A stretch of 64,000 nucleotides of DNA. Origin: Desmodesmus armatus (Eukaryota > Chlorophyta > Chlorophyceae > Sphaeropleales > Scenedesmaceae). Positions 47,276 through 58,822 of the stretch are shown piece after piece (position 1 is the stretch's first letter; every line of letters starts with the position of its first letter). Below the pieces are notes generated by a model, which worked only from the letters and a program-made list of their open reading frames with translations, had not been told where the DNA came from and did no database searches. The stretch covers positions 186,001 to 250,000 of the forward strand of contig VIIQ02000842.1 in the NCBI GenBank assembly GCA_007449985.2, written 5' to 3'. The translations under genes were made by a program, and so were the position numbers.

Positions 47276-49867
47276 CTAACACTGCTGCCGCAGAGCCGCC
47301 TCGAGCGCAGCTGTGCTGATCTGGCCGTCTGCTGTGCCGTGAAGCCCCAGCGCAGACAGTGTCAGCGCCAGGTTCTCAAGCCCTGCAACGTCCTGCTGCT
47401 CCTGCGCTTGCGACTGCTGCAGGAAGCCAGGCTGCATCTGCAAGCTGAAAGGCGACACCACAGGCGCTGCAAAGCCATTCAGGCTACCCAGCTCAGCACC
47501 ACTCACAAAGCGGCTTGCAGGCACAGTGTTGGGAGCTGCAGTGAACATGCCTGCCTGAAGGGACCCATTCAGGTCCATGCCCCCGGGCCCTGCCCCCAGC
47601 TGCATGCCATTTGAGCTCATGTAGCCAGCCCCCAGGGCCGCCATGGACCTCGCCTGCTGCTGCTGTTGCTGCTGGCGCTGCTGCTCCTGCTGAAGCTGCT
47701 GCTGGCGCTGCTGCTCCTGCTGAAGCTGCTGCTGCAGCTGCAGCTGCGCCAGCAGCGCAAGGTCGACTTGGTTCTGCTGCACAGGCGAGGGCTGCATGCC
47801 AGGGACCAGGCCAGCGCCCACAGTGCTGCTGGCGTGCAACCCAAGCATGCCGGGGCCAGCTGGCGCAACACCGGGCGTGCTTCCTACTGAGTTGAGCACA
47901 CCCATGCCCAACACCCCACTGCCAGAGCTACTAGCTGACATTGCCCTTGCACTCAGGGGTGCTGATAGGGAAGGCTGCAGCCCAAGGCCAGAGGGCGGGA
48001 TCAGCACCGTGGGCGCCATGTTGAGGCGTGGTGCTGCAACCACTGCGTCTGCCTGCATGCCGGAGGCGAGACCAACTGCCGCCTGCGGTTGCTGCCTGTT
48101 GTTCATGGCCGCCTGCTGCTGCTGCTGCTGCAGCTGCTGCCTGCTCTGCTGCTCAAAACCCTGCTGCTGGGCCAAGAGCCCTGCAGAAGACATGTTCAGG
48201 GCGGCAGTGCCCCCACCAGCCGCAAGCTGCTGCTGCTGTGATGGCGGCAGGGCCAGCTGCGCTGCAATCTGGGAGCTCTGTGACTTGTAGAGCTGCATAT
48301 AGTGCGCCTTCCTGCACAGCTTCTGTGCTGACTTGACTGCACACGCAAGCTCTGGGGTGGTGAGGTCCTCGTAGCCTGTCAGCTTGGCCAGCATGGACGG
48401 CCAGAAGGGCACTGCACCACGCTGCCGGCGCTCAGCATACAGCAGGGCGGCCGCCACCACGCTGGGGCGGCAGTTGAGCAGGGAAGTGTCAAACTGTGCC
48501 TCTACCGCCAGCATCATGGACAGGCCGGCCACAAGGTACAGGCAGCGGCGCTCCATTTGCCTGTGACAGGTCAAGACAAAGCACCAGCATGCCACACGAG
48601 CAGCTTCCCAGCGTCAGCTTTAGGCAAAAAACAGTCACAGCCAAAACCACACTGAACAACACGGTCACGAAGCTTGGCTTGCGCAAGATGGTGCCTTTTG
48701 TGACGTTCCAAAGTGTGAGCAACTGAATAAGGAGCAGGGACAGCAGCTAACCATGACACACGTAACACTGCCGCAACAACCTGATGCAGTAGTGTCCTGC
48801 ACTATACTGCTTTTAGGCAGCTGCACATGACGCCGCAAGCCCCCCAAAAAACCAGCCAAACAATCAGGATGTCATGCTCACCCGCAACCCATGCGCTCCA
48901 TGTAGACCTTCAGGCAGCGCATAGAGCTTATGGCCACGGTGTCATTCTGCAGCACCTGGCGCAGCTGCCAGGCCATGTCGACGACAGACTGCACATCCAC
49001 ACCGAAGGCGTCCGACACTGCCCGGGCAGCCACCTTGCCCGCCTCCTCTGAACCGCCGTTTGTCTGCTGCACAGCGATCTGCAGCACAGCTGCTGCAGCC
49101 ACCGGCAGGACGTCTTGTGCCACCTGCAGGAAGCAGGAACAGTGTGAGGTGCAACGCGCCAGCAGCTCCTGCCATGCCTGAGTGCTGCACTGTGCCAACA
49201 ATGTGGTCAGCACGGGTCTTGCCTGGACCTTGTGTGCATGCATGTTGGCTGTGCGCTGCAGTGTTGCTGCACCCAGCAAATGCACATGTGGAAGGCGGAT
49301 ACTGCACAGCATCTGCAGCAGAGGGCAAGCTGCTACCAGTCAGCACAGCGCTCCCACCCACCTGCACACCCGTGCTGCCAGCCCGATCCAGCAGCAGGAC
49401 TGCATCATGCACGACTTCATCAGGCAGCTGCAGTTCGCCGCCCTTCTGCAGGATGCTACCAACCATGGCTCCCCTCTGCTGCAGGAAAGACATGCCCATA
49501 TTCTGCAGGACCAGGTTGTGGCTGGCCTCAAACCTCCTGACTGCCTCAAACGCAGACTGGCAGTCTTTTGAGCAGTCAGCTCCAACTGCTGCACTGCGCG
49601 CGGCTGTTGCAGGGAGGCTGAGTCTGGCAGCGGCGGGAACAGGGAGCCCATCATCGCACTGAAGGATGCACTGCGCAGCCAGGAGGCCACATGGGGCCCA
49701 GTAGCCTCCAAAAGGCCGAGGTAAGTCCTGTCCTGCACAGGCCTGTGTGAGGGACAGCGACAGCACAGGAGGCATAAGAGTCCATTTGAAACCAACAGGA
49801 GCAGCAGTTTCAGCGCCAATCAAACATCAACCGTCAACCGGCTTGACACACTGCCTGAGCCCTCCAT
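47276..49867 (-). CDS. Cyclin-fold protein with a Gln/Gly/Ser-rich C-terminal tail
   Basis: Exons on the minus strand: a possible short first exon from ATG 49867 (MEGSGSVSSRLT), then 49732-49362, 49123-48882 and 48560-47276. The last exon opens with MERRCLYLVAGLSMMLAVEA, then CRPSVVAAALLYAERRQ, PFWPSMLAKLTGYEDL and a Cys-rich helix, which is the pattern of the cyclin C-terminal fold. The exon before has DTVAISSMRCLKVYMERMG, like the last helices of a first cyclin box. No canonical MRAILVDW-type motif is visible, so it is a divergent cyclin and CDK binding is uncertain. About 300 residues of poly-Gln, Gly and Ala follow. Exon 49732-49362 breaks frame at an A4 run (49565-49568 on the plus strand, T4); one missing base fits frame and phase. 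It lies just downstream of the PPR-SMR gene on the same strand. Confidence 0.65.
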
Positions 49868-49991
49868 GTATGACACAGCAATCATCGATCAGCTGGCATG
49901 CATGAGGCAGCTGCCTTGCTGTGATGCTGGGGCGTGTGCTGGCTTGGGCTAAGCGCGTTGGGCTAAGCGCATTGGAGACAACACACTCCCC

Positions 49992-52900
49992 CTAAAACAG
50001 ATTCACCAACCTGAAGGGCGAGCCCCAGAAGCTCATGCTGGTGCTGGCAGCATCCTTGATGATGAAGTTGCCCTGCTCCTTGGACGCTGACCCAGCATCG
50101 GTCACAATCGCCACAAGGGGAGGCAGGGCGCCATCGCCAGAGGCCTGGACCTTGTTCCTGCGAGACAAACCCAAGCCAGCACGCTCAATCTGAGTACTTC
50201 GCCCTGTGCTCAAGCTCTACAGAGTGAGAGCCGTGCATCAGAGCATGGACTGCACCCAAGCTGTGCTCTATGCAGCACGTCCGCCTGTCAAAAAGAAGCA
50301 CCCATGCATGCACGCTGGTCTGCCAAGACAGCCTGGCACAGCGGTTACTCACTGCAGGTCTCCCAGGAAGCTCTGCAGGCTCAGCATGGCAACTCCGGCT
50401 GTGAGCGCATGCAGGTTCAGCTCAGCACGCTGGCCATCTGCTGACATGCGCTCGTTCCTGAAGTGACCCTGCTTGACTGCCACAGCAAACAGCTCGCGCG
50501 CTTTGGCCTACAAAAGCAGCATACACGATGACACGAAACAACACTTGTCAGCACGGTGCAAGGTTGACATGCAGCAGAGCGCCACGTGCGACGATTGACA
50601 GGCATGCGTCAGCAGCGCTAACTACAGCACAGCTTGGACCACCTGCACCCAAGTCCCCTGTGCTGTACCAGTGCAAGGCTGCAGCATGCAACCCAACAGT
50701 CTGCATCACTCAGACCTCCGCCCAGTCACACACACTAGTTATCATCTTAGTGGCCCCGCACCTGTGCCCACACCACGCCAGTCTGCCACAACGCATCGAT
50801 GATAGCATTGTACACGATGGCATCAGGCCAGCAGCCGCGCGCTACCATTTCATCAAAGGCCTCCAAGGCCAGCAGCCACTGGCCGCCCCGCTCGTAGGCC
50901 GACACCAGCGCTGTGTACGTCACAACATCGGGCTGGCAGCCGTTGCTCTGCATCTGCTCATACACCTTGCGCGCCTTCTCCCACTGCGCGCCTGCGAACA
51001 AGAAAGATGGCATGGGTTTGAGCAGACTGACATGTCCAGTTTGTACAAAGGCGCTGCTCACAACAGGAGCTTTCGCCAATAAACGGTGCATATATTCAGC
51101 AGCATCGGTAGGAGAGTTGACCCGTAGTTGTGCAGCTGATGCTGCAGGCTGCAGGGCGGCACTACTGACAGTTGCGACAGCACCACTGCATATGCAAGCT
51201 AGCGAGACAGCCTGCCTGCTTGTGCTGGTCTGTCACTGTCCTAGCACTAAATGACTCACCCTGCCCGCATGCTGTGATGAGGCTGTTGTATGTGACTGTG
51301 TTGGGCGTGCAGCCGTCCCTCTGCATTTCATCAAACAGCTGCAGTGCTGTCTCCCAGCGCCCTGCCTTTTCGCAGGCACTGATCAAGCTGCTGTAGGTGA
51401 TCACACTGCAGGAGCAGCAAAGCAGCACCAAGTGCAACAACAAAGTGTTTTGGCAAGTATCAGCACAGTACTTCTAACCCAACCCAGATCACAGCAACTG
51501 TCATTACGCAACACTGCGGCTCTTTCTTGCTGCCGGCGGCTGGTTGGCTGTACACGGCAACATGCCCGCTCTTTGACCGCTGCTGCAGGTGACGCAGCCG
51601 CAGCTGGTGCTACTGCTGGTGGCATCGATGCTGCTGCCACAGCGCAAGCTACTGCCAACAGCTGCCAGGGCCGCACCTGCGCTCCAAGCCACGCCAGACC
51701 ATGTCCTTATACACCTCCAGCACACGCTCCAGCTGCCCCAGCTTGCCGTAAGCGCTGATGAGGGCGTTGTAGGTTGTGCTGTTGGCCTCAAAGCCGCTGT
51801 CCCGCAGCTCCTGGTACACTGCAACACCCAAAGCGCAGTGCATGCAAACAACAGTCAAGAGCCATGCACTTGTCTGCAATTGTGAAGGCTCCATAAAAGC
51901 TGCTGCATCACAGCTGGCCGGCTGTATGGCCGAAAATTTGGGCGCGCCCTGTGCATGCTGCTGCCACCAGCTGCTGCTGACAAGGTCCAGCCATGGCTGC
52001 AGCTGCAGAAGTGTGCTTGGCTGGCTTGGCTAACCCGCCTCCTGCGCTGCAGGCACCTACCTTACTGACAAGATAGGGCAAGCACCTGTCAACCGCACCA
52101 AACACAACACTGCAACGATACCCAACTCCCCCTGCAGATTCCCCCTCCAACGAACCTACCTGCCAGGGCCTCCCGCGGCTGGTTGCACATGTTGCACGCA
52201 ATGATGAGCGTGTTGAACGTGCGCAGCGCCGGTGTAACCCCCTGCAGCAGTGACAACGCAGAACGTATGCAACTCAGGGACAAGCCCGCTTGCTGGTGTA
52301 ACCCTGCTGCCACTGCTGCTGCCCATGCCGATGATGGGAAAGAACCTTTAGAAGGTCAAACCACCTCAATGCAGCCCACCACCATGTGTGGCAGGCAGCT
52401 CCGTGCCATGGATGGCGACACAGCCCCAACTGACCCACACATGCACACAGCCCCAACTGACCCGCACATGCACACACCCACCCCTGTGCCCCATGGCGCA
52501 CCTTGAGCCCACTCACGCAGCTACTGCTGCTGCTCAGCACACCCACCTCTCCGCGCATCATGTTCAGGACGCTGACTGCACGGTCCCACTGGCCAAGCTT
52601 GCCATACACGTCGATCAACGTGTTGTAGGTGACCACGTTGGGCGTGCAGCCCTCACCCTTCATGGCTGCAAAGATGTCGAGGGCTGCAGGCAGCTTGCCG
52701 CACTTGATGCACACGTTCATGAGGCTGTGTACGTGTGCACGTTGCGCTCAACGCCCCGCTGCCGCATCTCTTCAAGCAGCTCCATGGCCCTGTCCACGTT
52801 CTGCTGGTAGATGCACAAGCTGATCATGGCTGTGTAGGTGAACACATCGCACAGGTGGCGCAGCAGGTGCCGCTCTGGCAGGGCCCTGAGCCAGTCGAAC

Positions 52901-53442
52901 AGCTCAATGCTGCGGCTGTCCAAGCCTGCCTTGCTGATGTCCTTCAGCAGCAGGGCCACTGTACGGCTGTCCAGGTGGTGCAGGCTGCTGAGCACACGCT
53001 GTGGCAGAGGATCAGTCCTGCCTGTCTTCTTCAACAGCTGCACTATTTCCTCCACGGACATTGAGTCCGCAGCTGCATTGCTGCCTGCAAACGCCGGGCT
53101 GCTGGGAGGCAAGCAGCCCCGGGCCTCGCCGTTGCTACCCTCCCTGCCTGTCGAGCTGTGAGGGCCATCGGGAGGACTTGCCCTGCACTGCCGCTGCCTA
53201 TGGCCTGCTGCGCCCCTACGACGTCCAAACCAGGGCACCTTGTAACCATTGCTGTCGTGAATGGGCTGCCCGCCCCAGCCCAGGGCCTGCTGGGGGGAGG
53301 GGGAGGGCTCGCCCTGCTTTCCACCTGCTGCTGGGTTGAGGTTGGCGGAAGGGGCCGCCGAGGAACCATTTAGAAGCCTCTGGTCCTGTTGAAAGAGGTT
53401 GAGCAGGCCAGAGGGGGCGTTTTGTGACGTGCCTGTGTCCAT
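49992..53442 (-). CDS. PPR-SMR protein, probably organellar
   Basis: Exons 53442-52547, 52241-52160, 51818-51677, 51405-51260, 50991-50762, 50507-50353 and 50157-49992 join with matching phases, giving about 605 residues. A disordered N-terminal 190 residues precedes about nine 35-residue PPR motifs, with the typical VVTYNTLIDVYGKLGQWDRA, TTYNALISAYGKLGQLER and VVTYTALVSAYERGGQW cores. The C-terminus is an SMR domain: AELNLHALTAGVAML, LPPLVAIVTDAGSASKEQG and WGSPFRL, ending at TAG. PPR-SMR proteins bind organellar RNA or DNA and act in plastid gene expression or signalling (GUN1, pTAC2 and SVR7 class). The first exon breaks frame at a CC (52723-52724, plus GG): HTYTA is followed out of frame by LMNVCIKCGKLP, and one missing C fits both. 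The start at 53442 is the first ATG in frame; a transit peptide is not obvious. Confidence 0.88.
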
Positions 53443-56273
53443 CGAGCAGAGATGCACTGCGTTGAGGATTCTCTTCTGTGAAACCTGTGCAATGACTGCG
53501 CTCTAGCTCATTGTAGAAGCGCCAGAACCGATCCCAAGCTGAGTGAGGTCTCTGAAAGATGCAGCGAACCAAGTTTTACGGACAAGGAACATTCTATGAC
53601 AATACAGCCATTAACGTAAGCCTCCATGCGTGTGGACGTCTGCTGGTGGGTCCAGGAGCGTCCAGGATGGTCCCTGAATAACACATTTCTAACCCAGCGC
53701 TTACAGGAAGGCCATAAGGCTCTTGGCTAACGAAGAGGGTTTGGTTGAGCTTGTCCGTCACTCTAGTAGCCAAACAAGCCTCCCTGTTGTTTATTGTTCC
53801 TCGATCTGTAAGGGTGGCGTCATGCGTTCCATTTTTGGGCTTGGAGCGATGGTGTCCTGCTTCGAGGAGTTTTTGTCAACGTACTACACGTATCAGCTAT
53901 ACGTACAGCGCATGCGTGTGCCGTAACCTGCCGTATCACATGACGGGTACACGCAGTGGAAAGGCTTCGCAGCATCAAGGAAGGCCGGCGAAGTTGTCGT
54001 TTGGCAGACATTAGGCATGTCATACATGTTACGCGCTTGAAGCAGCCTCCGGCCCTGTGAGGGTGGTGGCAGTGGCCTTGGGCTGCTGCTGCTGCCAGCC
54101 TGGCAGGCCAAGCTGAATAGGGGAGGGGTTCATGCAGGGAAGTCACTGTGTCTCGCATCACACTGCACTTCACATGCACATCCGTAAGGCTGGGGTTCTG
54201 TTGCCTCATGTGCAGCAGGTGCATGCGACACAGCCAACAGCAGCACGCAGCTGCGTCCCACACAGGCTCTCACGTTGGTTACCTGCTGGCGGTGCAGCCA
54301 GCCAGCACATCATCGTTTGAAGGTGGTCCACCTGGTGTTGGCATGCAAACAGCTGTCATATGTCGCGATTGTCCAGCAGCAAAAACACAAGTGACAGTCA
54401 AAGTGACAACCTTCAAACCACGTTGGGGCAGGGATTAGTTGAAAGTGACACACCCACTTTTTTACCAGGCTCCCCGAGGCCCTACCCCCTGGGGCACTGC
54501 CTGGAAGGCTCACCCTGGGGAAAGCCCTATGCCCCCCCCCCTGCCCAAGGCCCCAGACTGCCCTGTTTTCAAGGCAACTTGCAGGCTCTGCAGCAGTCTG
54601 TCTTCAAGGCCCAATGCCCCCACCCATGGGAGCATGCTCCTGAGCCAGAATGCCCCAAGCCCTCCCCCCTGCTGAAAAAAGTCCCTGTGGCAGTTTCAAC
54701 TAATCTCTACCCTTGAATATGCTTCCAGCAACACAAAAATCACAACCTCTCTAACAGAAACTGCCGGGTGGGTCACTACTCTCCCTCCAGTGGGCTGGGT
54801 GGGCAAGGGCCCTCTCAACATTTTCATGCTTGGCAAGTCATGCTGCCCAGTGCAAACACCATCAAGCGTAGCGCATGCATTGAGGCTTTGCTTGGTGCAG
54901 TGGCCATCTCAGATACTTGTGTGGCCAGCGTGCGTAGTTGTCAGTATGTGAGCACCCTGAGGGTCCAGGTATAGCCGTATGTGCCCAGCATCCACAGCGC
55001 TTATCCCAATGCGGCAGCGGTGCACGGCCAGGCAGTGCGGGCATGGCCCCGCTAAGCAGTGTGATAGGGTGCTTGGTGCCTGGTAGCACCTCTAGAAGAT
55101 GCATGCTATGCACCTCTAGCAGTACTTGCAAGCGCGCCTGACGGTTCAGCTAGCGCCCAACGGTTGAGCCAGCCACCCACTGCTGGGCTTTACTGTCGCA
55201 CCTTAGGCTTGTGAACAGCCCACACCAGGAATGCTGATTGGAGGTTTTGAGGCCTTGTGATGATGTAGCATCTTTTGAACATGTGCTCTACCACATGAGC
55301 AGGGGACAGTGGGAACAGCAGGCTGCAAAGGCACACACACTGCCTCTGCTGACAGACATGCACTAGTGTACACTGAAGTTGCAGATGCGTGTGTGATGGT
55401 TGCTGTGAAACAAGCACCTGTTGCAGCTGGGGCCAGAAAGCCCACCGTAGTTCCATGGTAGGCCCCCAAGTGTTCTTCTACGCTAGTGTTCTTCTACGCA
55501 TTCCTCCAGGTTTCTGAGTACGAATTACGTAATCCAGTGAGGTGACACCCAAGCCACTTCGGGTGGTGGTGAAGGACACAACTGATCAGCATTCACAGCA
55601 CTCGTGCACCACATGCATGCACCTGCTGCTTCACATCCGGTAGCCAACCACTCTTGAATTGTGCAATGAAGAACAGTGCGCACCACAACTGCTGCAGCTG
55701 GGCACAGTGTCCACCCACCAAAAGGGCTTGGTGCTAGCCCGTCAGCTTGCCTGCCTGAGTGTGCATTGCATTCAATGCAAGTTAAAATTTATGAAACTGC
55801 TGGGCCAATGTGTCACCATGTCAAACAAAACTTTGGCGCCACCCAAAAGCTCATGGTGAAGATGGTAGTGACAGGTGTGGCTCGACCACACCTGGCCCCA
55901 TGTTGCTACCCTTTGCAACAACATCATGTCGACCATATCAACTCAGCCGCTTGTGTACCACTGTGTACAAGCAGGCGCTCCTGCTACAACGTGTTTGCAT
56001 GATCCGAGAACTTCTCGAATATGATATCTCAGCCTCAAGTCAAAAGGGCAAGTACACGACAACTGTGCAAACGTGAGGCCAGACACGAGCATGACAATGC
56101 TGGCAGTATCTCACAATAGCGGGCATGGCCGCCGCAAGCCTAGCCGGCAGTCACTGCACTAGCTGTTGCATGTCACCAGCAGCATCACTGATGCATGGCA
56201 TGCAAGAAAGTAGACACAGCCATCAGACAATCTCATTCTGTGGGCCCCGACAATCGCCTCAGATCGACCGTCC
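53443..56273. other. Gene-poor spacer holding a short inverted-repeat element
   Basis: No supported gene. The ATG of the PPR-SMR gene at 53442 faces this region, so its promoter and 5' UTR should lie in the first few hundred bases. A fold-back element occupies 54424-54714. A small perfect dyad (GGTGTGG, then CTCGA, then CCACACC) lies near 55876. Confidence 0.5.
54424..54714. mobile_element. MITE-like element with about 50-bp terminal inverted repeats
   Basis: The left end GGGATTAGTTGAAAGTGACA followed by CCCACTTTTTTACCAG is mirrored at the right end by CTGAAAAAAGTCCCTGT followed by CAGTTTCAACTAATC. The arms match over about 50 bp with few mismatches. The 290-bp body has no transposase frame, so this would be a non-autonomous element. 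A target-site duplication was not recognised. Confidence 0.7.
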
Positions 56274-56687
56274 TCACTCCACGGTGTCAAAGTCGTCGCA
56301 GGGCTCCGTAGCTGTGCATGCATCTATGCGCATGTACAACATCACAGTCCTGCCTTCCGTTTGGTGGCACACATACTTGAGCTGCTGACTGAACCCACCC
56401 TCTTCAGGCTTGCTCTTCTTGGGGTTGGGCCTACCCCTGCGGCGCTGGCCCTTGAGCTTGTCTGCAGTGGCCTTCCATGCGGCAGTCTCAGTTGCAGTCA
56501 GGTTCAGCTCTGCAGGAGGCTCCTCCAGCACTTCAAAGGGCTCTGGGTCCTCACTGTCGGTGGTGTTGGTGGCAGCGGCATCCTTGGCGTCTTTGGCTGC
56601 CTTTTTCAGCTTGTCGTACTTCTCTATCTCCTGTTTCTGCAGCGCCTCGTTTATCTTTGCCACAATGCGCCCCAGCTGGCGCTCAGC
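56274..56687 (-). CDS. C-terminal exon of an unknown coiled-coil, Lys-rich protein
   Basis: Partial model. The acceptor TTGCAG precedes 56687, and the frame runs 137 codons in phase 0 to a stop at 56274-56276. The product begins with a charged helix (AERQLGRIVAKINEALQKQE, then KYDKLKKAAKDAKDA), has an acidic linker (DSEDPEPFEVLEE), a basic patch (GQRRRGRPNPKKSK) like a nuclear signal or AT-hook, and ends FDTVE. Upstream exons to the right were not identified. Family unknown. Confidence 0.55.
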   Translation of the reverse strand, partial: AERQLGRIVAKINEALQKQEIEKYDKLKKAAKDAKDAAATNTTDSEDPEPFEVLEEPPAELNLTATETAAWKATADKLKGQRRRGRPNPKKSKPEEGGFSQQLKYVCHQTEGRTVMLYMRIDACTATEPCDDFDTVE

Positions 56688-57259
56688 CTGCAATTGACAC
56701 AAGGAGATTCACAGCAAAAAAGGCATGCCAGAAGACTCATGATGCGCTGGATATGAAGCACAGATCTGTCTATACTTCTGCCGCATGCGGCATGCTGGTG
56801 ACGTACTGCAGTACTGGCGGCAAGCTGAAAAGTAAATTCAGGCATTGACGTGACTGGGCTCTTGTGGATGTTCAAACCTACTAGCCTTGAAGGCTTGGAT
56901 GGCTCAAGAGCAGGCAGTTGTGGTACATAGAACGTCTAACGCCCGGGTGGCGTCAGTACTGCATCGATTCCGTCCTACTGTTTTTGATGCACAGGGTGTA
57001 CCCTGGATTGTGACTGGGCTGTCACAGGCGGCTACTTGTAGTTAACTGGGTGACGCTTTCTGATTGCAGGGCTGCTGCTGCCAAGGTGCTAAACAGTTGC
57101 TGCTGCTGGGCTGCTGCTGCTGGACTTGCTGCTGCTGATGAAGGGCCTTCCAAGGCCCTGGAACGTAGCGCTTTCACGATTGCAACTACATGTGACATGA
57201 TCGAGCACCATTATGGCACTGAACTGGTCGCTCACACTTTGGGCTCAACTGCAAGCTTG

Positions 57260-57290
<31 letters not shown>

Positions 57291-57990
57291 GAGTGAACAA
57301 AGCTGCTGCGCCCTTGCATTCCTATCCTGTGCCTGCGTCGCTGATGGGCAAAATCCAGCTAAAGTCCTTATAACTTCGGCACGCGCATCCACAGCTGACG
57401 GACTGTTAGTCACCCATTACTCAACCCCGCACTTGTCTCGCAGCCTCTACCCAAGGGCCCCATGAAACGTTTTTTCATTCTTATCTTCAATCACCTTTTC
57501 CCTGCCCTGTTGTGTACGGTGCACTTTGCACGTGCAAGGAAACTGCGTCCATGAAATTAGTGACGCTATTCAACCAGACTATTGCGGCACACAGGCGTGC
57601 CCCAGCCGTCACCGACAAATACGTACGTACATCGTGGCATTATACCATTTGACGTTCTCGTAACCAGCAGCTGCAGCAATGTTGGCGTTTGCTACAGCAG
57701 CATCCATACCCAGCATACAAAGGACAATATTACTTCTTATAACCACAACATTCCTGAACGACTAGCCAAGGCCTGCTGTGGCACCTCTTGGACCTTACTC
57801 CAGACCAGTTTTGGCAGTCATGTGTGTGGGTGTGAGACCCGTGCGCTGTATTGGCATCTATTCCTAAAGGAATCGATGCAATATCTACAACGCGCCCACA
57901 AATGGCTTGTCGCTTCTGTAACAGGAGCATATAAAAGTGTGCACTGCGATGCTCAAGGATCGATTCAGGCAGCCAAATGCAGCATTCCCG
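56688..57990. other. Region without a supported gene; one possible Gln-rich exon
   Basis: A plus-strand open segment at 57068-57373, after an ATTGCAG acceptor, encodes Ala/Cys-rich sequence, then CDMIEHHYGTELVAHTLGS and poly-Gln and ends at a stop. It may be a last exon, but no partner exon was found. The rest, including the AT-richer 57450-57990, shows nothing definite. Confidence 0.35.
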
Positions 57991-58478
57991 CTACCGAAGC
58001 TGAGCTTCTTTGAAAGGGCCATTTTCCTTTCCAAGTGCACTTACTTTGCGGTTGGCTTTCCAGTCAACTGCACAAGCCTCCTGCTCAGTCCCATTCCCAG
58101 CGTTCTCGCATGCCTCTGCTTCATTCGCCAGCAGCTTGATCTGCCCCTGGCCTGCTGTAACATTGACTGCGGTCAGCCCTGACAGGTCCTGGCCTGTGGA
58201 CGGAAGCCAAGTGAAAATGTCACAGTTCACTCAGTGGCACTCTTGTCAACAGTTGGCTTGCCATGGCTGGGACAATTCTGCTCAGGCAGCACAGCCAGGG
58301 GCTGAGCCTCAGGTGCATTGGTGAGTCGTGCTTAGTCCACAGCACACGTACCTTGACAGAGTACTGGGGTGACGCTAGGTGCACGTGCAGCCAAGATGGG
58401 CGAAGGTGACTGCAGGAGCAGCAGCAGTGCCAGACCCGCCAGCAGGCGGGCCATAGCAGGCGACGCCTTCACGTTCAT
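57991..58478 (-). CDS. Small secreted protein, two or more exons
   Basis: Exon 58478-58352 encodes a strong signal peptide (ARLLAGLALLLLLQSPSPILA) and ends in phase 1 at a GTACGT donor. Exon 58193-58045 follows in phase and encodes GQDLSGLTAVNVTAGQGQIK and a Cys-bearing acidic segment (NEAEACENAGNGTEQEACA, then VDWKANRK). The frame either stops at 57991 or is spliced at GTAAGT (58044) to an unidentified exon. The two-Cys acidic segment faintly recalls the C-terminal loop of CP12, but the signal peptide argues against a plastid CP12, so it is called unknown. It is transcribed divergently from the next gene with a 344-bp gap. Confidence 0.55.
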
Positions 58479-58822
58479 TCCGTGTGTCCTCCGATGCTTG
58501 CGTGCAAGAAACGAGGCAGTTTGTGCGCGAGGAAACAGACACGGACTTGAGTTGGATGTGGGTACGCGGGGCAACGCAATGTTGCGCCACTATCCTGGCT
58601 GCTCACTTGCCCTGGGGAGACAATTGACAAACTCTTGTTGTATATGAAGTCATTTTCTATTTTCGAGCTGTTTGAGATCATCAAAGAAACCCAAAACCAC
58701 TCGCGGGGTGCCACGTGAAGGAGCGAAAGGTGCACCAGGGTCTAAGGCGGCGCACCATGTACGCCATCTAGGTTGGTATCCACTCTCGTTCGCCCCAATT
58801 ATCACATTTTAACCGTCGTGAA
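58479..58822. promoter_or_regulatory. Putative bidirectional promoter of two secretory-protein genes
   Basis: This 344-bp gap lies between ATG 58478 (minus) and ATG 58823 (plus), and both products start with signal peptides. It is AT-richer than its surroundings (for example GTATATGAAGTCATTTTCTA near 58639). No specific element was identified. Confidence 0.4.

Noticed and set aside
54360..54716. Pro-rich protein of 118 residues
   Set aside because: The frame coincides with the inverted-repeat element and has no start context or splice sites.
57991..58230. Calling the Cys-bearing acidic segment CP12
   Set aside because: The resemblance is a few residues only, the second Cys pair is missing, and the protein starts with a secretory signal peptide.
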